DNA of 64,000 nt, from NCBI GenBank assembly GCA_904063045.1, contig CAJFCJ010000019.1:620001-684000 (forward strand), written 5' to 3'. The position numbers were made by a program, and so were the translations under genes. This DNA comes from Dimorphilus gyrociliatus (lineage: Eukaryota; Annelida; Polychaeta; Dinophilidae). This document shows positions 9,890 through 21,857 of the stretch, one piece after another. Within the stretch, counting starts at the first letter, position 1, and every line of letters begins with the position of its first letter. The notes under the pieces are model-generated. The model made no database searches, was not told where the DNA came from, and worked only from the letters and a program-made list of their open reading frames with translations.

Positions 9890-11389
9890 TTAAACTACAC
9901 CTTTCTTCCTGGGGTTCTTCTTAGGTCTATGCACCTCTGCTGAGGTTATTAGAACACGTTTTTCAGAATCTGATTTTTTTACCATGACTGTTCTTCCACC
10001 AGAGCTAGTAAACTCAATAGAAGGTTTAAAATCTTCTTTTAATAAAGAAGCTAATTTGGAATGTTTCTTTTCCTGTTCAATTTTCAAAGAGATTTGTTTT
10101 TTTATAGGTTCTGGCGATGGAATAATAATTTCTTCAGTATCCGAATCACTATCAATTAATACTTCTACTTTCTCTTCAATTTTATTATTCGTATCATCAG
10201 TCTTAGCTTCATTTGATGTAATTTGTCTGTTTTCATCCTCAATCGTGCAAACACTATTAACAACACCCCTACTTTTAGTTGATTGATTGATTTCTTTACT
10301 TGTTTTTGTCGCAAAAATAGGTGGGTTCATTTCGTGTGGTTCAACTTTTTGTTCAGGTAGAAATCTTTCCATATACGTTTTAGCCAACTCGAAATCAAAG
10401 TCAAAACTTTCAGCAAGAAAACCAAATGTAAAATATCTAAATCTTGTTGAAAAGATTAGAAATAAGTAGAACTTTATGTTTGAATTGATACATTGGAACA
10501 TTATGTAGCAAATTTCCAAGTTTTGAAAGTAGTTTGAGTAATTTAGTATGTTATCTTCAAAAAAGCAATTGATATGAAATTTTATTGGAATATTCTCAGT
10601 CCAGACAGCAATTCTGTAACAAAGGAATGGAATCTCTGTAATTAATCTTAAAATTGAGACAATTGCTTGTAGTTTAACACTTCTTCCGTCTTTAAATTCC
10701 TCGGAATTTACTGAAATTAACGAACGGATTGACATAATTTTCACTTGTATAAATAGAGCCGAATTAACGGCTAGAATTAGCAACCATGGTATTAAAACAA
10801 AGATTATAACATAAGCGTATTTGTCGTAATATTGATAGCTCTGCTGATTATGTAGGTCAGTCGTGCATATAACTTCTCTTGATGAACCATCCTTAAAATC
10901 CATAACAACCACCCGAAATTGAAAATAATTTACAAAATGGAATACAACAACTACACCACTCACGGCGAATGCTAATTTAACGGCTTTCTTTACAGTGCTG
11001 TATCTGACGGACTTTTCAGCGTGTAATCCGAACATGTAACCGTCAACAGTTAGGGTGATTATTAAAGCAGACATAACAACTTGCAGACTTTGAGTTATAG
11101 GGAAGGCGTGGGCATAAAAGGTTGGAGATAGTGGAGATCGAGAACTAACTTGAGAATACTCCGAGGAGAGTAGCATTAACATTAGGATTGTATAGACAAT
11201 ATCGGCTAAACTCAAGAAAGTCATATAAACCGATGGAGGACTCTTCATCCGTTTTTGATTAAAGATGATTATCAACATCGAATTGCCTAATAGCCCAAAC
11301 GCAGCCAAACTTGGCATTAAAATACCAAATGCGATATGTTTAGAAGATCCAATTTCTTCTATCTCTCGAGTTTTTTCCGCTAAAGACAT
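9890..11389 (-). CDS. Divergent rhodopsin-family GPCR, intronless
   Basis: A 499-residue single-exon ORF; I chose the ATG at 11389 (MSLAEKTREIEEIG). Seven hydrophobic segments can be followed. TM1 carries the GN motif (FGLLGNSMLIIIF) and TM2 has LSLADIVY. TM5 contains IIFVLIPWLLILAVNSALF, and TM7 reads ICYIMFQCINSNIKFYLFLI, where N-S-x-x-x-F stands in for NPxxY. TM3 ends VDGY instead of D/E-R-Y, so the G-protein-coupling arginine is replaced by glycine. The overall pattern recalls invertebrate peptide receptors such as FMRFamide-receptor-like GPCRs, but the ligand is unknown. The cytoplasmic tail is long (about 160 residues), acidic and Ser/Thr-rich. It converges with the caskin-like gene, with 127 bp between stop codons. 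Confidence 0.8.
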   Translation of the reverse strand: MSLAEKTREIEEIGSSKHIAFGILMPSLAAFGLLGNSMLIIIFNQKRMKSPPSVYMTFLSLADIVYTILMLMLLSSEYSQVSSRSPLSPTFYAHAFPITQSLQVVMSALIITLTVDGYMFGLHAEKSVRYSTVKKAVKLAFAVSGVVVVFHFVNYFQFRVVVMDFKDGSSREVICTTDLHNQQSYQYYDKYAYVIIFVLIPWLLILAVNSALFIQVKIMSIRSLISVNSEEFKDGRSVKLQAIVSILRLITEIPFLCYRIAVWTENIPIKFHINCFFEDNILNYSNYFQNLEICYIMFQCINSNIKFYLFLIFSTRFRYFTFGFLAESFDFDFELAKTYMERFLPEQKVEPHEMNPPIFATKTSKEINQSTKSRGVVNSVCTIEDENRQITSNEAKTDDTNNKIEEKVEVLIDSDSDTEEIIIPSPEPIKKQISLKIEQEKKHSKLASLLKEDFKPSIEFTSSGGRTVMVKKSDSEKRVLITSAEVHRPKKNPRKKGVV

Positions 11390-12469
11390 TTTTATCTTCA
11401 AATGTAATTTCTTTTCTATTATATCTTTCTTCAATCGTATTCTTTGCTCTGTTTATCCTCTCTCCTAACTTAAAAATACTGAATAAACTGATTCACATTT
11501 TACACTGAATACAACATATGGATATCTGCATAAGTTGAGTCATAAACCCGCATTTTTAATGTTTCATATTGTTTAGACTTTATAAATACTATAAACAATT
11601 GGCTAAAATAGTACGTAAATAATTAATACGATATATTCGTTTTAAGTTGTACAAAATAACATAAAAGTACCAAAACGCAATTAATAAAGGGATTTTTTGT
11701 TTTCTTTTTTTTCTAGAGCTTAAATTGGTATTTTTTCAATAATAACGTGCCTGGCTATAAAATGTGTTCAGATAAGCCTAAATATGATGCATAAATACAT
11801 ACTGTGCACACATATATACAAACGTATATACATATATAAATACAGTGTATATAAATTTACATATACATACAGTATATACAAATAGTATAGGTATAACTAT
11901 AAAATTCACAGAGAAAAAGACTTTATACATGTGTTACATTCCGTCAATAAATAATGAAAGGAAAACCATTTTTATTTTTTTGGTGACTTTTTCTTAAATA
12001 AAAATTGATTTAAAGATTTTTTCTCTCTTTATTTTCTTTCTTTTTTTTTTTGTCGATATAGATCAGCAATGACTGGAAACGATGGTAGAACTGTATTAGA
12101 ATGCAGTCCAAGCACTTTTCCCAAGAGAAGCGTCACTTTCGAATTGATGATGAATCGTAAATAGAATAGAGGAAAATGTATTTTCTTTTTAATGTAGTTT
12201 ATTATTGTTTTAGACGTGTGTATAAAAAGTTACAATCATTACAATCTATTCAAGTCATGTAGCATGATAATTATAATAAATGAAGTATAAAAATAACTTA
12301 GTGAACCGAGAATATTTTGACAGTTGTAAAGAAAAAGAAAACAGTATAATTCTAAAAAACAAATTCTTGTTTAGTTTGTAAAGAGTCTACAGAGTCGATG
12401 AAAACAGACACTTCTTCTATCTGTTTTAATGCCTACTTGGTCTACTCGACGCAACTAAGAGAGAGGAAG

Positions 12470-12505
<36 letters not shown>

Positions 12506-13140
12506 TGATAGATAGATAGAGGAAGAGAAGATCTATATATGTATATAGTCTCTGAATAATCACATAAATGTAATAACGTGGAATAGTAATTGTTTTATAT
12601 AAAAGGTATTTTTTTAAGTTTGGTAATTTATTTAATAAATTTTTTTCAAGTATTAAAAATAAATTTAATCAGTTATTTCGATAATAAATTACAAATACTT
12701 CAAATTGAATTAATTTCTTCTTTAAGTAGTATTTTAATAAATATTTATTATATCATTATTTGAAATCTTTTATAATTTGATGCCATTAGGAACAATCAAT
12801 AATTTTCGCTTCTTTATCAATTTATCTGGGGAATATGAATTTATGATAATAAATTTCCTTGAATATTGGTATACACTGGGGATATTTTAGAGATATTTTA
12901 AATAATTTCAAGGCAACTTAAGTTTTATATAGCGACCTCTAGATTGTAAATTTTAAGTTAATCGAATAAAAATTCATCTTAAAATTTATTATTTTATATA
13001 TAAAATGATTTTTTTGTGCTAGCACATTTTTCTAATGCATTTATGGTGTTTTGATATTATTCTATAAATTGAACGATATAAGACTATTTCTTCAGGATGT
13101 AGGTGGCGATACTGTACATGATTTTCCCAGTTAACAGAAA
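11390..13140. other. AT-rich intergenic region between the GPCR and BANF1
   Basis: No supported ORF. It contains TA- and CA-rich stretches (about 11800-11890) and a GATA tetranucleotide repeat at about 12474-12521. The GPCR promoter should lie near 11400-11520 and the BANF1 promoter near 13000-13140. Confidence 0.6.
12474..12521 (+). repeat. (GATA)n microsatellite
   Basis: About twelve tandem GATA/TAGA units with one interruption (GATT). Simple-sequence repeat in intergenic DNA. Confidence 0.95.
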
Positions 13141-13382
13141 ACATTGAAACCTTTTAGCCGTTAAAAATTTGAAGATAACTCATTTAAAACTGTAAGTTTT
13201 TTGATTTATTAATTATTTTCTAAAGACTTAACATTGTCAACGATTTATTAGTTTTTCACTATTCAAATTAGCAAACAATTCTACATTGAAAATACAGTTG
13301 TTGGTGGCATAAAAAAAATTAAAGAGCGATAATAGCATTCTAAGTAAAAGTTTATTTTTATTTTTCACAGGTGACTCGTAAA

Positions 13383-13711
13383 ATGTCGTCGACATCACAA
13401 AAACATAGAAACTTTGTCGCCGAGCCCATGGGAGAGAAAGAAGTAACTGAATTGGCGGGAATCGGTGAGAAATTTGGTGAAAGACTCAGAGAAAAAGGAT
13501 ATGATACAGTAATACCATGAAATAATTTAAATTGTCTATACTAATCGATTCTTATTTTCAATAGGCCTATACTGTGCTCGGCCAGTTTCTAATAATGAAA
13601 AAGGACGAAGATTGTTTTAAGGAATGGCTGAAAGATACTTGTGGAGCAAACGCAAAATATCAGAATGATTGCTACCAATGCTTGAAAGACTGGTGTGACT
13701 CATTTTTGTAA
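13383..13711 (+). CDS. BANF1: Barrier-to-autointegration factor
   Basis: Two exons (13383-13508, 13565-13711) encode a 90-residue protein. It begins [20 protein letters not shown], continues with [19 protein letters not shown], and ends [20 protein letters not shown] then DWCDSFL, nearly colinear with human BANF1 (89 residues). BAF is a dimeric helix-hairpin-helix protein that bridges double-stranded DNA and binds LEM-domain proteins and lamins, so it acts in nuclear envelope reassembly and chromatin organisation. The N-terminal Ser/Thr cluster, target of VRK1 in the family, is kept, and a VRK1 orthologue lies 6.6 kb downstream. An untranslated first exon is likely: a donor ACTGTAAGT at about 13191 and an acceptor TTTCACAG ending near 13371 flank an intron just before the ATG. 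Confidence 0.97.
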
Positions 13712-13824
13712 TTGAATAACATACTTATTATATAAAAACCGAAGCACTGGAATTATTCTTTTTTTTTCCTTTTTTTTTAACTAGAATATTATATATTCCA
13801 AATATGTGAATTTTTTGTTAATAA

Positions 13825-13836
13825 CCGATAGATGGA
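13825..13836 (+). promoter_or_regulatory. CTCF-like motif variant CCGATAGATGGA upstream of ERG28
   Basis: About 60 bp upstream of the ERG28 ATG. It matches the recurring CGNTAGATGGC core except for the final base. Confidence 0.3.
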
Positions 13837-13894
13837 ATTGCTACCAGTAAACGTTTGACCTTGACATTTTTACAATCTGTAGTTAGTAGAAGAT

Positions 13895-14641
13895 ATGGAT
13901 TCGTTCAAATTAACGAATTATTTGCGCGGTTGGATGGGAGTTGTAGCTCTCATGTCCTTCGGTAGCACGGTAGCCTGTTTTAAGGACTTGAAAACGTTGC
14001 AAGAAAGATTTTATACAACAAAAACTAGCGACGGTATATAAAAAAAAATCTATAGTACACATTATAACATCTCTTATTACAAATACTAGTCTTATGAAAA
14101 TTTTGATAGGATAAAAGATGTATATGAATATGATCGCTATTCTTTAAAATATTTCTAGTTACTCCTCTAACCGCTCGTTTATTCGGTTCATGGACGTTAT
14201 TAGCCGGCTTTGTTCGTCTCGCTTCCATGTTTTCCATAGAAAACAAAGCGTTTGTATGAATTTGTTATGATAGGCCTACTCCTAATGGAATATATATTTA
14301 TTTTTGTAAAAAATCAGAATATATGGTCTCTCGTACGTAACGTTTTGTTTGGAAGTGAGTCATTTTCTATTGGAGATCTTAATATATAAAACGGCGAACT
14401 TTACAGTAGGAATTGCTGCTCCTTTAGCGGTTTCAGGTTGGTTTATAAATAATAAATTTAAGGCTTATTTTTTTATAGTATAAATTTACATCATTTTGCA
14501 ATTGAAAAAGGTGTCTCATTAATATTCATGACATGTGGATATTTTTTTGTATGGAAGAGGAAAGTAATCGAAGATGTACGACCAAATTCTGTGAATTTTA
14601 TGACTGCTATAAGAAATCCAAGAAGGAAAAAAATAAATTAA
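13895..14641 (+). CDS. ERG28: ERG28 homologue, ER sterol-biosynthesis scaffold
   Basis: Four exons (13895-14033, 14159-14249, 14318-14436, 14511-14641) join to 159 residues. ERG28 is an ER membrane protein that tethers the C-4 demethylation enzymes of sterol synthesis in yeast; its animal role is less clear. It starts MDSFKLTNYLRGWMGVVALM. The middle reads TARLFGSWTLLAGFVRLASM, and the third segment SHFLLEILIYKTANFT aligns with GHFLSELFVYGT of the human protein. Four hydrophobic stretches and a basic C-terminus (RNPRRKKIN) fit the family. Exon 2 must end at 14249 using the donor GC|GTTTGT; the more obvious GT four bases later would break the frame. The gene starts 183 bp after BANF1 on the same strand. 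Confidence 0.93.
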
Positions 14642-15036
14642 GAAATAAGAAGATAGATATTGAATAGAAAGTGAAATTTGTTTGTTTCCTTAAATATTTA
14701 TTCTTCTCATCTTCCTCATCTTTCATAGATAAAATAAAAAAATCCTTGTTAAAGTTTTTACACGATACAATCTATTCACATTATATTTGTGTCACAGTAT
14801 CAATTGTCATTCATAAATACTCTTCTAAAACACTTTTAGAGTATTTTTTCCCTATTCTCTCTTCTTTTTGTGTTTTTTTACATTAGCATCAAACATTTAC
14901 AATATTAACCTGTCAAATATAAAGTTATAAAAAGCTTTATTTATCATTTAAATTGTTTAATTGTTTAATTTCGTTTTTTATTTTTTCTCCCTTGTTTGAA
15001 AATGAAATGTAGATTAGAGAGAGTCGGAAGTATGAA
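14642..15036. other. Short convergent intergenic spacer
   Basis: A T-rich spacer between ERG28 (+) and the minus-strand ORF ending at 15037. It presumably contains both 3' UTRs. Nothing else seen. Confidence 0.5.
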
Positions 15037-15417
15037 TCACGTAAGGTCCACTTCTAATTCGTCTGAGTTTAGTAATGTCTTTAAGTAGTATGATAATTTA
15101 TTAGGAAAACTCTTTTTTCTCATATCTCTTTCCTTTTCAACTTGTTCCCTTGTTTCTTGATCCATAGCCATTTTTTCAGGGTCTGCTAACGCTCCTCTCC
15201 GCACTCTCATACGATTGCATTGAAGGGCTGAGCTAAAATATTTATTATCTGTTCGATTTACAAGAGTACAGTCTGAAAAACTCTTCTTCAAGGTATTCCT
15301 AGCATTAATATTGTCTTCTTCCGTTCTCTCTTCTCTTTTCCAACACCATTTCTCGTCAGCTTCATCATTGCTCACAGAATTTTGTAATTTATTCGGAGCT
15401 ATCTTTGACGTTTTCAT
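15037..15417 (-). CDS. Uncharacterised single-exon ORF, 126 residues
   Basis: Starts at an ATG (15417-15415) and ends at TGA. The protein is hydrophilic and charged with no signal peptide or membrane segment. The C-terminal half looks the most constrained: MAMDQETREQVEKERDMRKK, then SFPNKLSYYLKTLLN, probably helical, ending in an acidic DELEVDL. I do not recognise a family. Its length and sensible composition in AT-rich DNA, and the long spacer upstream, suggest a real gene, but it could be the last exon of a longer gene or a chance ORF. Confidence 0.5.
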   Translation of the reverse strand: MKTSKIAPNKLQNSVSNDEADEKWCWKREERTEEDNINARNTLKKSFSDCTLVNRTDNKYFSSALQCNRMRVRRGALADPEKMAMDQETREQVEKERDMRKKSFPNKLSYYLKTLLNSDELEVDLT

Positions 15418-16641
15418 GCGTCTCGATGTCAGGAAAATATTAGAATGAGTTGCGTTAGTTCAGGTACCGCCCTCTTTATCAATTACCAACCAATCAGCAG
15501 TTAGTTCTGTTATTTTTATCTTGAAGAGAATAAACGTTTACCGTGAACTGATACGATCGAATTCAACTCGTATCTGGTACTTGGTACCGAGTTGTATTTA
15601 TAGGCAAAAATTCTGTTTATAGAGGTAATAAATCCAAAAATTACTGTCTGGAATTCAGAACTCAGGTAAGTATGTCAGAACGACGGAAAAATTCTCGAAA
15701 AATATAGTCATTAGTAATGAAAAGAAACAAATCAGGAAAAGTGAAATAGGGATTTAAGTTTATAACTATGACTATACCTGTGCGATGAATCGGGTTTCTC
15801 TTTAAATTGATTAGATTCCCTTCAGGTTTGCGTTTTTTCGTGATAAACTTAAAGACTTTAATGACTTTTGAAAGACGCAAATTACATGACATATAATATC
15901 TGAGTAATTTGCAAAAAACGTGCTGATAGTTAATCAATAGAAGTCATCTAAAGACGAACAATTTATGGTAGAGAATAATATTTCAGAGGTGGGTAATCTA
16001 AATTATGCGAAAGAATCACGTGCTTCACTTTCACCCGTACCTAATTTGAAAATATTACTAGGTATTATACTCTGCACTTTCCTTATTAATGCTTGTTCGT
16101 TTCATCTTCGTCCTTTCCTAGTAACCTATTGCTCGTTAAAGATCTGCCTGAAAATTTGCCTTTTCAGATATATTTTATTGATTATCGTGATATATTTATT
16201 TATCGTTTTCCTCTTGACCAATTATAAATAAATTATGACTGTTTATGTTATCAAAATATATGACTATTAGTACTATTACTATTAATTGATTCAACTCTAA
16301 CTATTTGATTTAATAAATGTGGGTACTGTTTTGTTTAAACGCTGTCCTCAAAAGCCTCTATGAACAATATTCTTGTCCGTAAAACAGAGAAGAATGAACA
16401 GGGTTTTCCCGAAGCAGGTACAACGACTTGCACTTATTCTCTTTTGACTATTAGATAAAGATTATTTTTCTTTAATCGAACAAATCCAAGCACCAATAGA
16501 TGGATGAGCGATAAATCAAGGTGTAATTCAACATTTTATTCTAATATCTTCTCTCTTCTACAGTGAAATTAACAAGAAATTTATTCATAAACATTTGAGC
16601 ACAATACGGCGACAATCCGACTTTTTTCATCACATCAGGAA
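15418..16641. other. Intergenic region upstream of the 126-residue ORF and downstream of PPP1R37
   Basis: No gene I can support. A stretch near 15450-15640 is richer in GC and may be the promoter of the minus-strand ORF. A weak hydrophobic ORF at 15965-16231 was rejected. Confidence 0.5.
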
Positions 16642-19600
16642 TTAAGACGTACTTTGATCCTCTGCAGGTCTTTCAAGTATTTCTTTGGTTTTATTCATGA
16701 CTGAAAAAAAAATATGTAAAGGGGTGAACTTTCCAAAGTCATTGACATTAGAAAAGCTGAGTGTTAGACTACGCGAAATCCGCACTAAAATAAGTACGCT
16801 ACCGAGTTTTCCGTAAGGATAAATGAATTATACAACAGCGTTTCAAAAGAAAATGGTTAAAAATGCTAAAGGGCGTAATTAGTTTACGATATCATGCTTT
16901 AAATGTAATTAATTTCTTCTCTTTTTAATTCATTAACATTGCCATGACCTAAAACACATAAAACGAAAGAAGACTTGGATAAAAAACAGATGAAAAGATT
17001 TAGCGATCCGTCCTATAATTACTCAAAATAGTGTAAATTTCCACTTACCGGCTTCAGGTGAGTCAATACATAACTTTTTATCAACCTGAGCTAACATTTC
17101 ATTTAATTCGTCTTCGAAGTCATCTATTAAGTATCCATAAAGGATTTTATTAGCTCATTAGAATAATCTAGTTTTTTACCTAATGGCCTAATTTTTGAAC
17201 TCAGACTAGTTAAAAATAACATTACCTTTATTGTCGCCGGAATTTGAAATAACTGCTTCTGATGTTCCGTTGAGCAAAGTATGTTGAGTTACGATTTCTT
17301 CCATTAAGTTTTCTATTTTTGAATCTCTTTCAACGGATTGTGACGTATCTGACGTATCAATTGGTTTATCATCTTCTTCAGACATTTCAATCACTTTATC
17401 CGTATACGATGAGCCTTCAGATATATTATTTGCAGGTGTTTGCTTAACGTCTTCTGAGTCCGATAATTCATTTTTATCTTTTGATGAATCAACATCTTTT
17501 GGAATGTTTACTGAATTATCAATACTGTCCGAACAGCCTTTGTTCGTTGTATTATCCTCGTCCGGACGAGGTTCAACTAATAAATGGCTATTGCTTTCAT
17601 CTTTAACCCTATGTACAACAAATTTTTTTGCTGAAGAAGGACTTAAAGTTGGAGAGAGAGTTGTGTTTTCTGTAACAGGTTTTAAGCAGGCGTGTCCATC
17701 GCTAGAGACCATGGGAGACTGAGGAAAATTTTCGGACACTTTTTCCGGTTCTACTTGAGAAGACTGAGGAGGCTCTTCTGCTACAGTTTGCAAACGGCTT
17801 TTTTCTGAATTCCATGTAATCATGTGCTCCTCGGTTACAAAAGCAGGTGATTCTAATTCAGCTGCATTAGGAAGATGAGGTCTAGAAAAATTTAAATGTA
17901 ACTGAGATCTATTTAGCCCTTTTATCTCTGGAATAACTTGTTCCTCTACTACAGTTTGTTCAATTTCTTCTTCTTGTATTTTTTCGGCAGCAAGCTCTTT
18001 CTCTATTCGCTCTTGTTCTTCTTGCTCTTCTCTTTTCTGCTGTAATTCCCTATTGCGTGCCATATAATTACTAATATCATTTAAAAGTCGGCGTTGCTGG
18101 ACAGCATAATCTTTCATTGTTTCACGTTTTGGTTCTCTATCCAAATCAAGTCTAGTAACAGATTGGCTAACTTTTAACGACAATGATAGAGCCATAAGTC
18201 CAGCAGTCTTTATATCGTTTTCTCTCATGTCAATTCGTAATAATTTCTTAGCTTCTGTTACGTACTCGGCTAATGCAATGGCACCTTCACACGAAATTTT
18301 AGCCGCCTGCAATCCAATTCGCAACAAACTACGATTTCTTAGCAAACCATCTTTTAATTGATGAATACCTTCATTTGCAATATTATTGTGCCCAAGATTT
18401 AATGTTTCCAAACAATTACTTAAAATCTGTAAAGGGGTTATAGAAAGGTCACAATGAATAAGTCAAATTACATTTCGATAAAATCTAGTTACCAATGCTC
18501 TAGCAAGAGACGGCATCGATTGGTAAGTAATCTGATTATTCCAAAGAACTAGAGTTAACAAACCCTTTTCAACTGTTTGTTCACATAAACCAGAACAAAT
18601 ATGAATGGTACCAGTATCCTTAAAAGTAATTTTGACATATTACTGTGAAAAAACCCTTTATTTTATGTAATATTTTAACCTACTTGTAAATGATTATTGC
18701 GGAGATCTAACAATTGTAAATGATTGTTATATTTAAGCATATTCCCCAGATGAATCCCATCACTTGGCATTAAACGATTATCAGCCAGAAAAAATTCTTT
18801 TAAAGTCTCGTTCATTTTTATAGCAGCAACTATAAAATAACGTATTGTTTAATATGTCCAACAAGCTTTATTATTAAAACAAGAATAAATTGATGTATTC
18901 TACCTAAAATCATTAATGGCCTTCCTGATAAAGATGAATTTTCCAAGTGTAATGTTGCCAAATGGCAACCCATTCTAATAGTCCTAGCCAAGAATGGTAT
19001 GGATTGTTCATTTAATTGACAATTTCGAGCTTCTAAAGTTTCTAGGCAAGGTGTCTGTATATGCAAATATCAGTATCATTTAATTTTACAACCGTTAGTT
19101 AAATCTAAACAAACCTTTTTTATCATGCGAGAGCACGCTTGCCATCCCCGTGGACCAAGACGGTTGTAAGATATGTTCAAACGCATTGCGGATTCATAGT
19201 ATTCAATCATATCAAAAATTGCAATACCACACTGAGAAAAATTTTATTTTTTTATTATCTGTAGTTTCACTATAAAATAATATCTAACCTCATCCTCAAG
19301 ATGAGATGCTTCCAAATCAAGGGTTCTAAACTGTACTCTTCTCAGAATTTCTTCCAAGGTTTCGCAATGTTTAACATCAATCTTTTCACCCCTTAAACTT
19401 AAAGTTTCATTTCTATCATAAAAATCAGATACGGCCTGTGATGAAAAAAAAAGATAATTTTTTGATATTACTTTGGTAAAAACATGAATTGATACGACCA
19501 TTAGTTGACTCAACAACTTGATTATTGGCTTCACGCCTTGTTTTTCGCAAGCTCTTTTATAAGCTTCAACCAATTCTTCGGTCGAACATCTTTCAGCTAG

Positions 19601-19925
19601 TGATAAGATAGAGTTGAAATTCGTCAAAAAAGTTTGATCAGTGTATAAAACCTGCTGTCCATGGGTTTGGGGCTTCCATATAACCAGAAACGACCCGTTC
19701 ATCTACGGGAAAAGACACTCTCCTTGACTTTTTTTCCGATTTTCCTTCGTTTCTCATAGCGCCTAAGGAATCCTCATCCGTGCTAGAACTATTGTCAGCT
19801 GATGAAAGTGTTTCGGGGTTATTTGAATTATTCTCAACATCTCCAGTGTGTTGCGTAATCGTTATCACGTCATCTGTTGCTTCTAATGCTATCTCAATAT
19901 TTTCATGAGATACAGGGTGGTTCAT
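16642..19925 (-). CDS. PPP1R37: PPP1R37 orthologue, leucine-rich-repeat PP1 regulatory subunit
   Basis: PPP1R37 binds protein phosphatase 1 and inhibits it. The first exon (from 19925 to about 19652) encodes an acidic Ser-rich N-terminus, then SRRVSFPVDERVVSGY with the RVxF-type PP1-docking motif RVSF directly before the conserved VSG...NPW block. Several exons carry ribonuclease-inhibitor-type LRRs, for example LETLEARNCQLNEQSIPFLA, LHLENSSLSGRPLMIL, METLNLGHNNIANEGIHQLK and LLRIDMRENDIKTAGLMALS. LDLDREPKRE ends the LRR domain. A large exon (about 17221-18411) adds a coiled coil with EEQEEQERIEKE and a long acidic disordered tail. Two small last exons (about 17045-17126 and ending at 16642) give DDFEDELNEMLAQVD and then ILERPAEDQSTS, which matches the family's conserved C-terminus. 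Only about 400 bp separate its start from VRK1. Confidence 0.95.
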
Positions 19926-20329
19926 GGTGTGATAATTCTGTTAAGGCTATTTATCGGCTATAAACATCTGCTACTCTCGCCATCTTTGTTATTTGGTTTT
20001 CAATACGCATGCGCGAATAAACCTTTCTAAAAATATGGTATGTATTCCTCTATAAAAATTTCTTTTAAAATATAGACGAACACCTTTGACATGTCTTGAC
20101 AAAAATCAGGTTCCGCTTCCTATTTAACAGTAGGCACAATATAAATGTTAGTAAATTCCTTGAATCAAATAAAACAAACTGCAAAACCATTTAAGCAATC
20201 AGCTATTTCAAAATTTTAATATAGATTATAGAAAATATAAAAGGTTTGAGTGATTGTTTGGTCTAAATATTCCCTTAAACAAATGACTTAATCTACTTTT
20301 TCATTTAGTTTCTGCGGACTATTTAAACG
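19926..20329. promoter_or_regulatory. Bidirectional promoter region PPP1R37/VRK1
   Basis: The 404 bp between two divergent start codons must hold both promoters. It contains a palindromic NRF1-like site (ACGCATGCGCG, about 20005-20015), and a YY1-like GCCATCTTTG at about 19979, about 55 bp upstream of the PPP1R37 start. Function is inferred from the motifs. Confidence 0.6.
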
Positions 20330-21820
20330 ATGCCTCCGAAAAAGAAAAACGCGGGTGGTTCTAAAGGGGCCCATGCTCTCCCTCCTCCTATTCCTGAAGG
20401 TGAAATCCTTACAGATAACCAGAAAAAACAGTGGAAAGTGGGGAACGCCATTGGATCGGGAGGCTTTGGTTTAATTTATCTAGGTAAGTCTACTTACAAT
20501 TTGACAAGTCTTCAATTAATTTGTTGATAACATTTCAGCAAGTTCCGATATTGAAAAGAAAGTAACTACATCAACAGCTGAATATGTTCTGAAAATTGTA
20601 ATTATGTCAATTGGAATAGTACTATAAATCACTAAAAAATTTATTCATATTTTAGGAGCCTGTTGGAAATGGACCTCTCTTCTGCGAGATTAATTTTTAT
20701 ATTAAAGCAGCAAAGAAAGATATGGGTAAATATCTATATATGATCCTATAGCATAATTTTTAATGTTAATATAATTTAGTCGAATCGTGGAAGAAAAAGA
20801 GAAAGCAATATCATTTGGGCATTCCCATCTATATAGCTTCTGGTCAACACGAAAGGAGCGGTCATAAATACCGGTTTATGATTATGCAAAGATTCTCGAC
20901 AGACTTACAGAAGCTGTTTGAAAAGAATAATAAATCTTTTAAGGAATCAGACTGTTTTTTGATATTTTTACAAGTTGTAAGTTATAGAAAAGCAATTATG
21001 ATGACACTTTATTCACTTTTTGGTATGTCTAAAATATAGTTAGATACTTTGGAATATATACACGAAAAAGGTTATGTTCATGCTGATATAAAAGCCTCAA
21101 ATCTGCTAATTGATATAGATGATGATTCAAAGGTTTGAATATTCTTCAAAAATTTCACGTGTAATTATATCGCATATTGCTTCAGGTTTATTTGGTTGAT
21201 TATGGTTTGGCAACAAGATATCTTTCTAGCAGTAATCATAAACCTTACAAAGAAGATAAACGTAAATGTCATGATGGAACAATCGAATTTACAAGTCTCG
21301 ATGCTCATAGAGGAGCAGGTTTTAAATGAAATTTCATATTTATTTAATTTTTATATCTGTTCCTAACTTGAGTACAGATCCTTCTAGAAGAGGAGACTTG
21401 GAAATACTTATGTATTGTCTTATTCAATGGTTAATTGGAAAGTTACCGTGGGAAGACAAGCTAACGGATAAAGAATATGTAATGAGAAAGAAAAACGAGT
21501 AAGTTTTATATTGACCTCCGTTAAATCTTTTGAATTTGTGTCTTTCAGTTTTATGAAAAATATAGGAAGTTCATTAAAACGAATGTTTGCGGGAAATTCT
21601 TACTTAGGTAAGTAAATTTTTTATTTTTTTTTTAATTACAAGAATATGAAAAGAAGGTTCTTTATTGAACAGACTCATTAGTTGGATTAGTTAACTATAT
21701 CAAAGAACTTGAATACGACGAAAGCCCCGACTATAGCCGATGTAGAAATTATATAGTATCTGCATTAGAAGAAATAGGAGAGGATTCAAACAGTCAATTA
21801 ACTATAACAATGGTAAAACT

Positions 21821-21857
<37 letters not shown>

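Noticed and set aside
14250-14257. Apparent frameshift in ERG28 between exons 2 and 3
   Set aside because: Using the donor at 14250 instead of 14254 restores the frame and aligns to the human protein without gaps, so the gene is intact.
15965-16231. 88-residue plus-strand ORF with a hydrophobic C-terminal half
   Set aside because: Composition follows the T-rich DNA, there is no signal or family pattern, and no splice sites or promoter suggest a gene.
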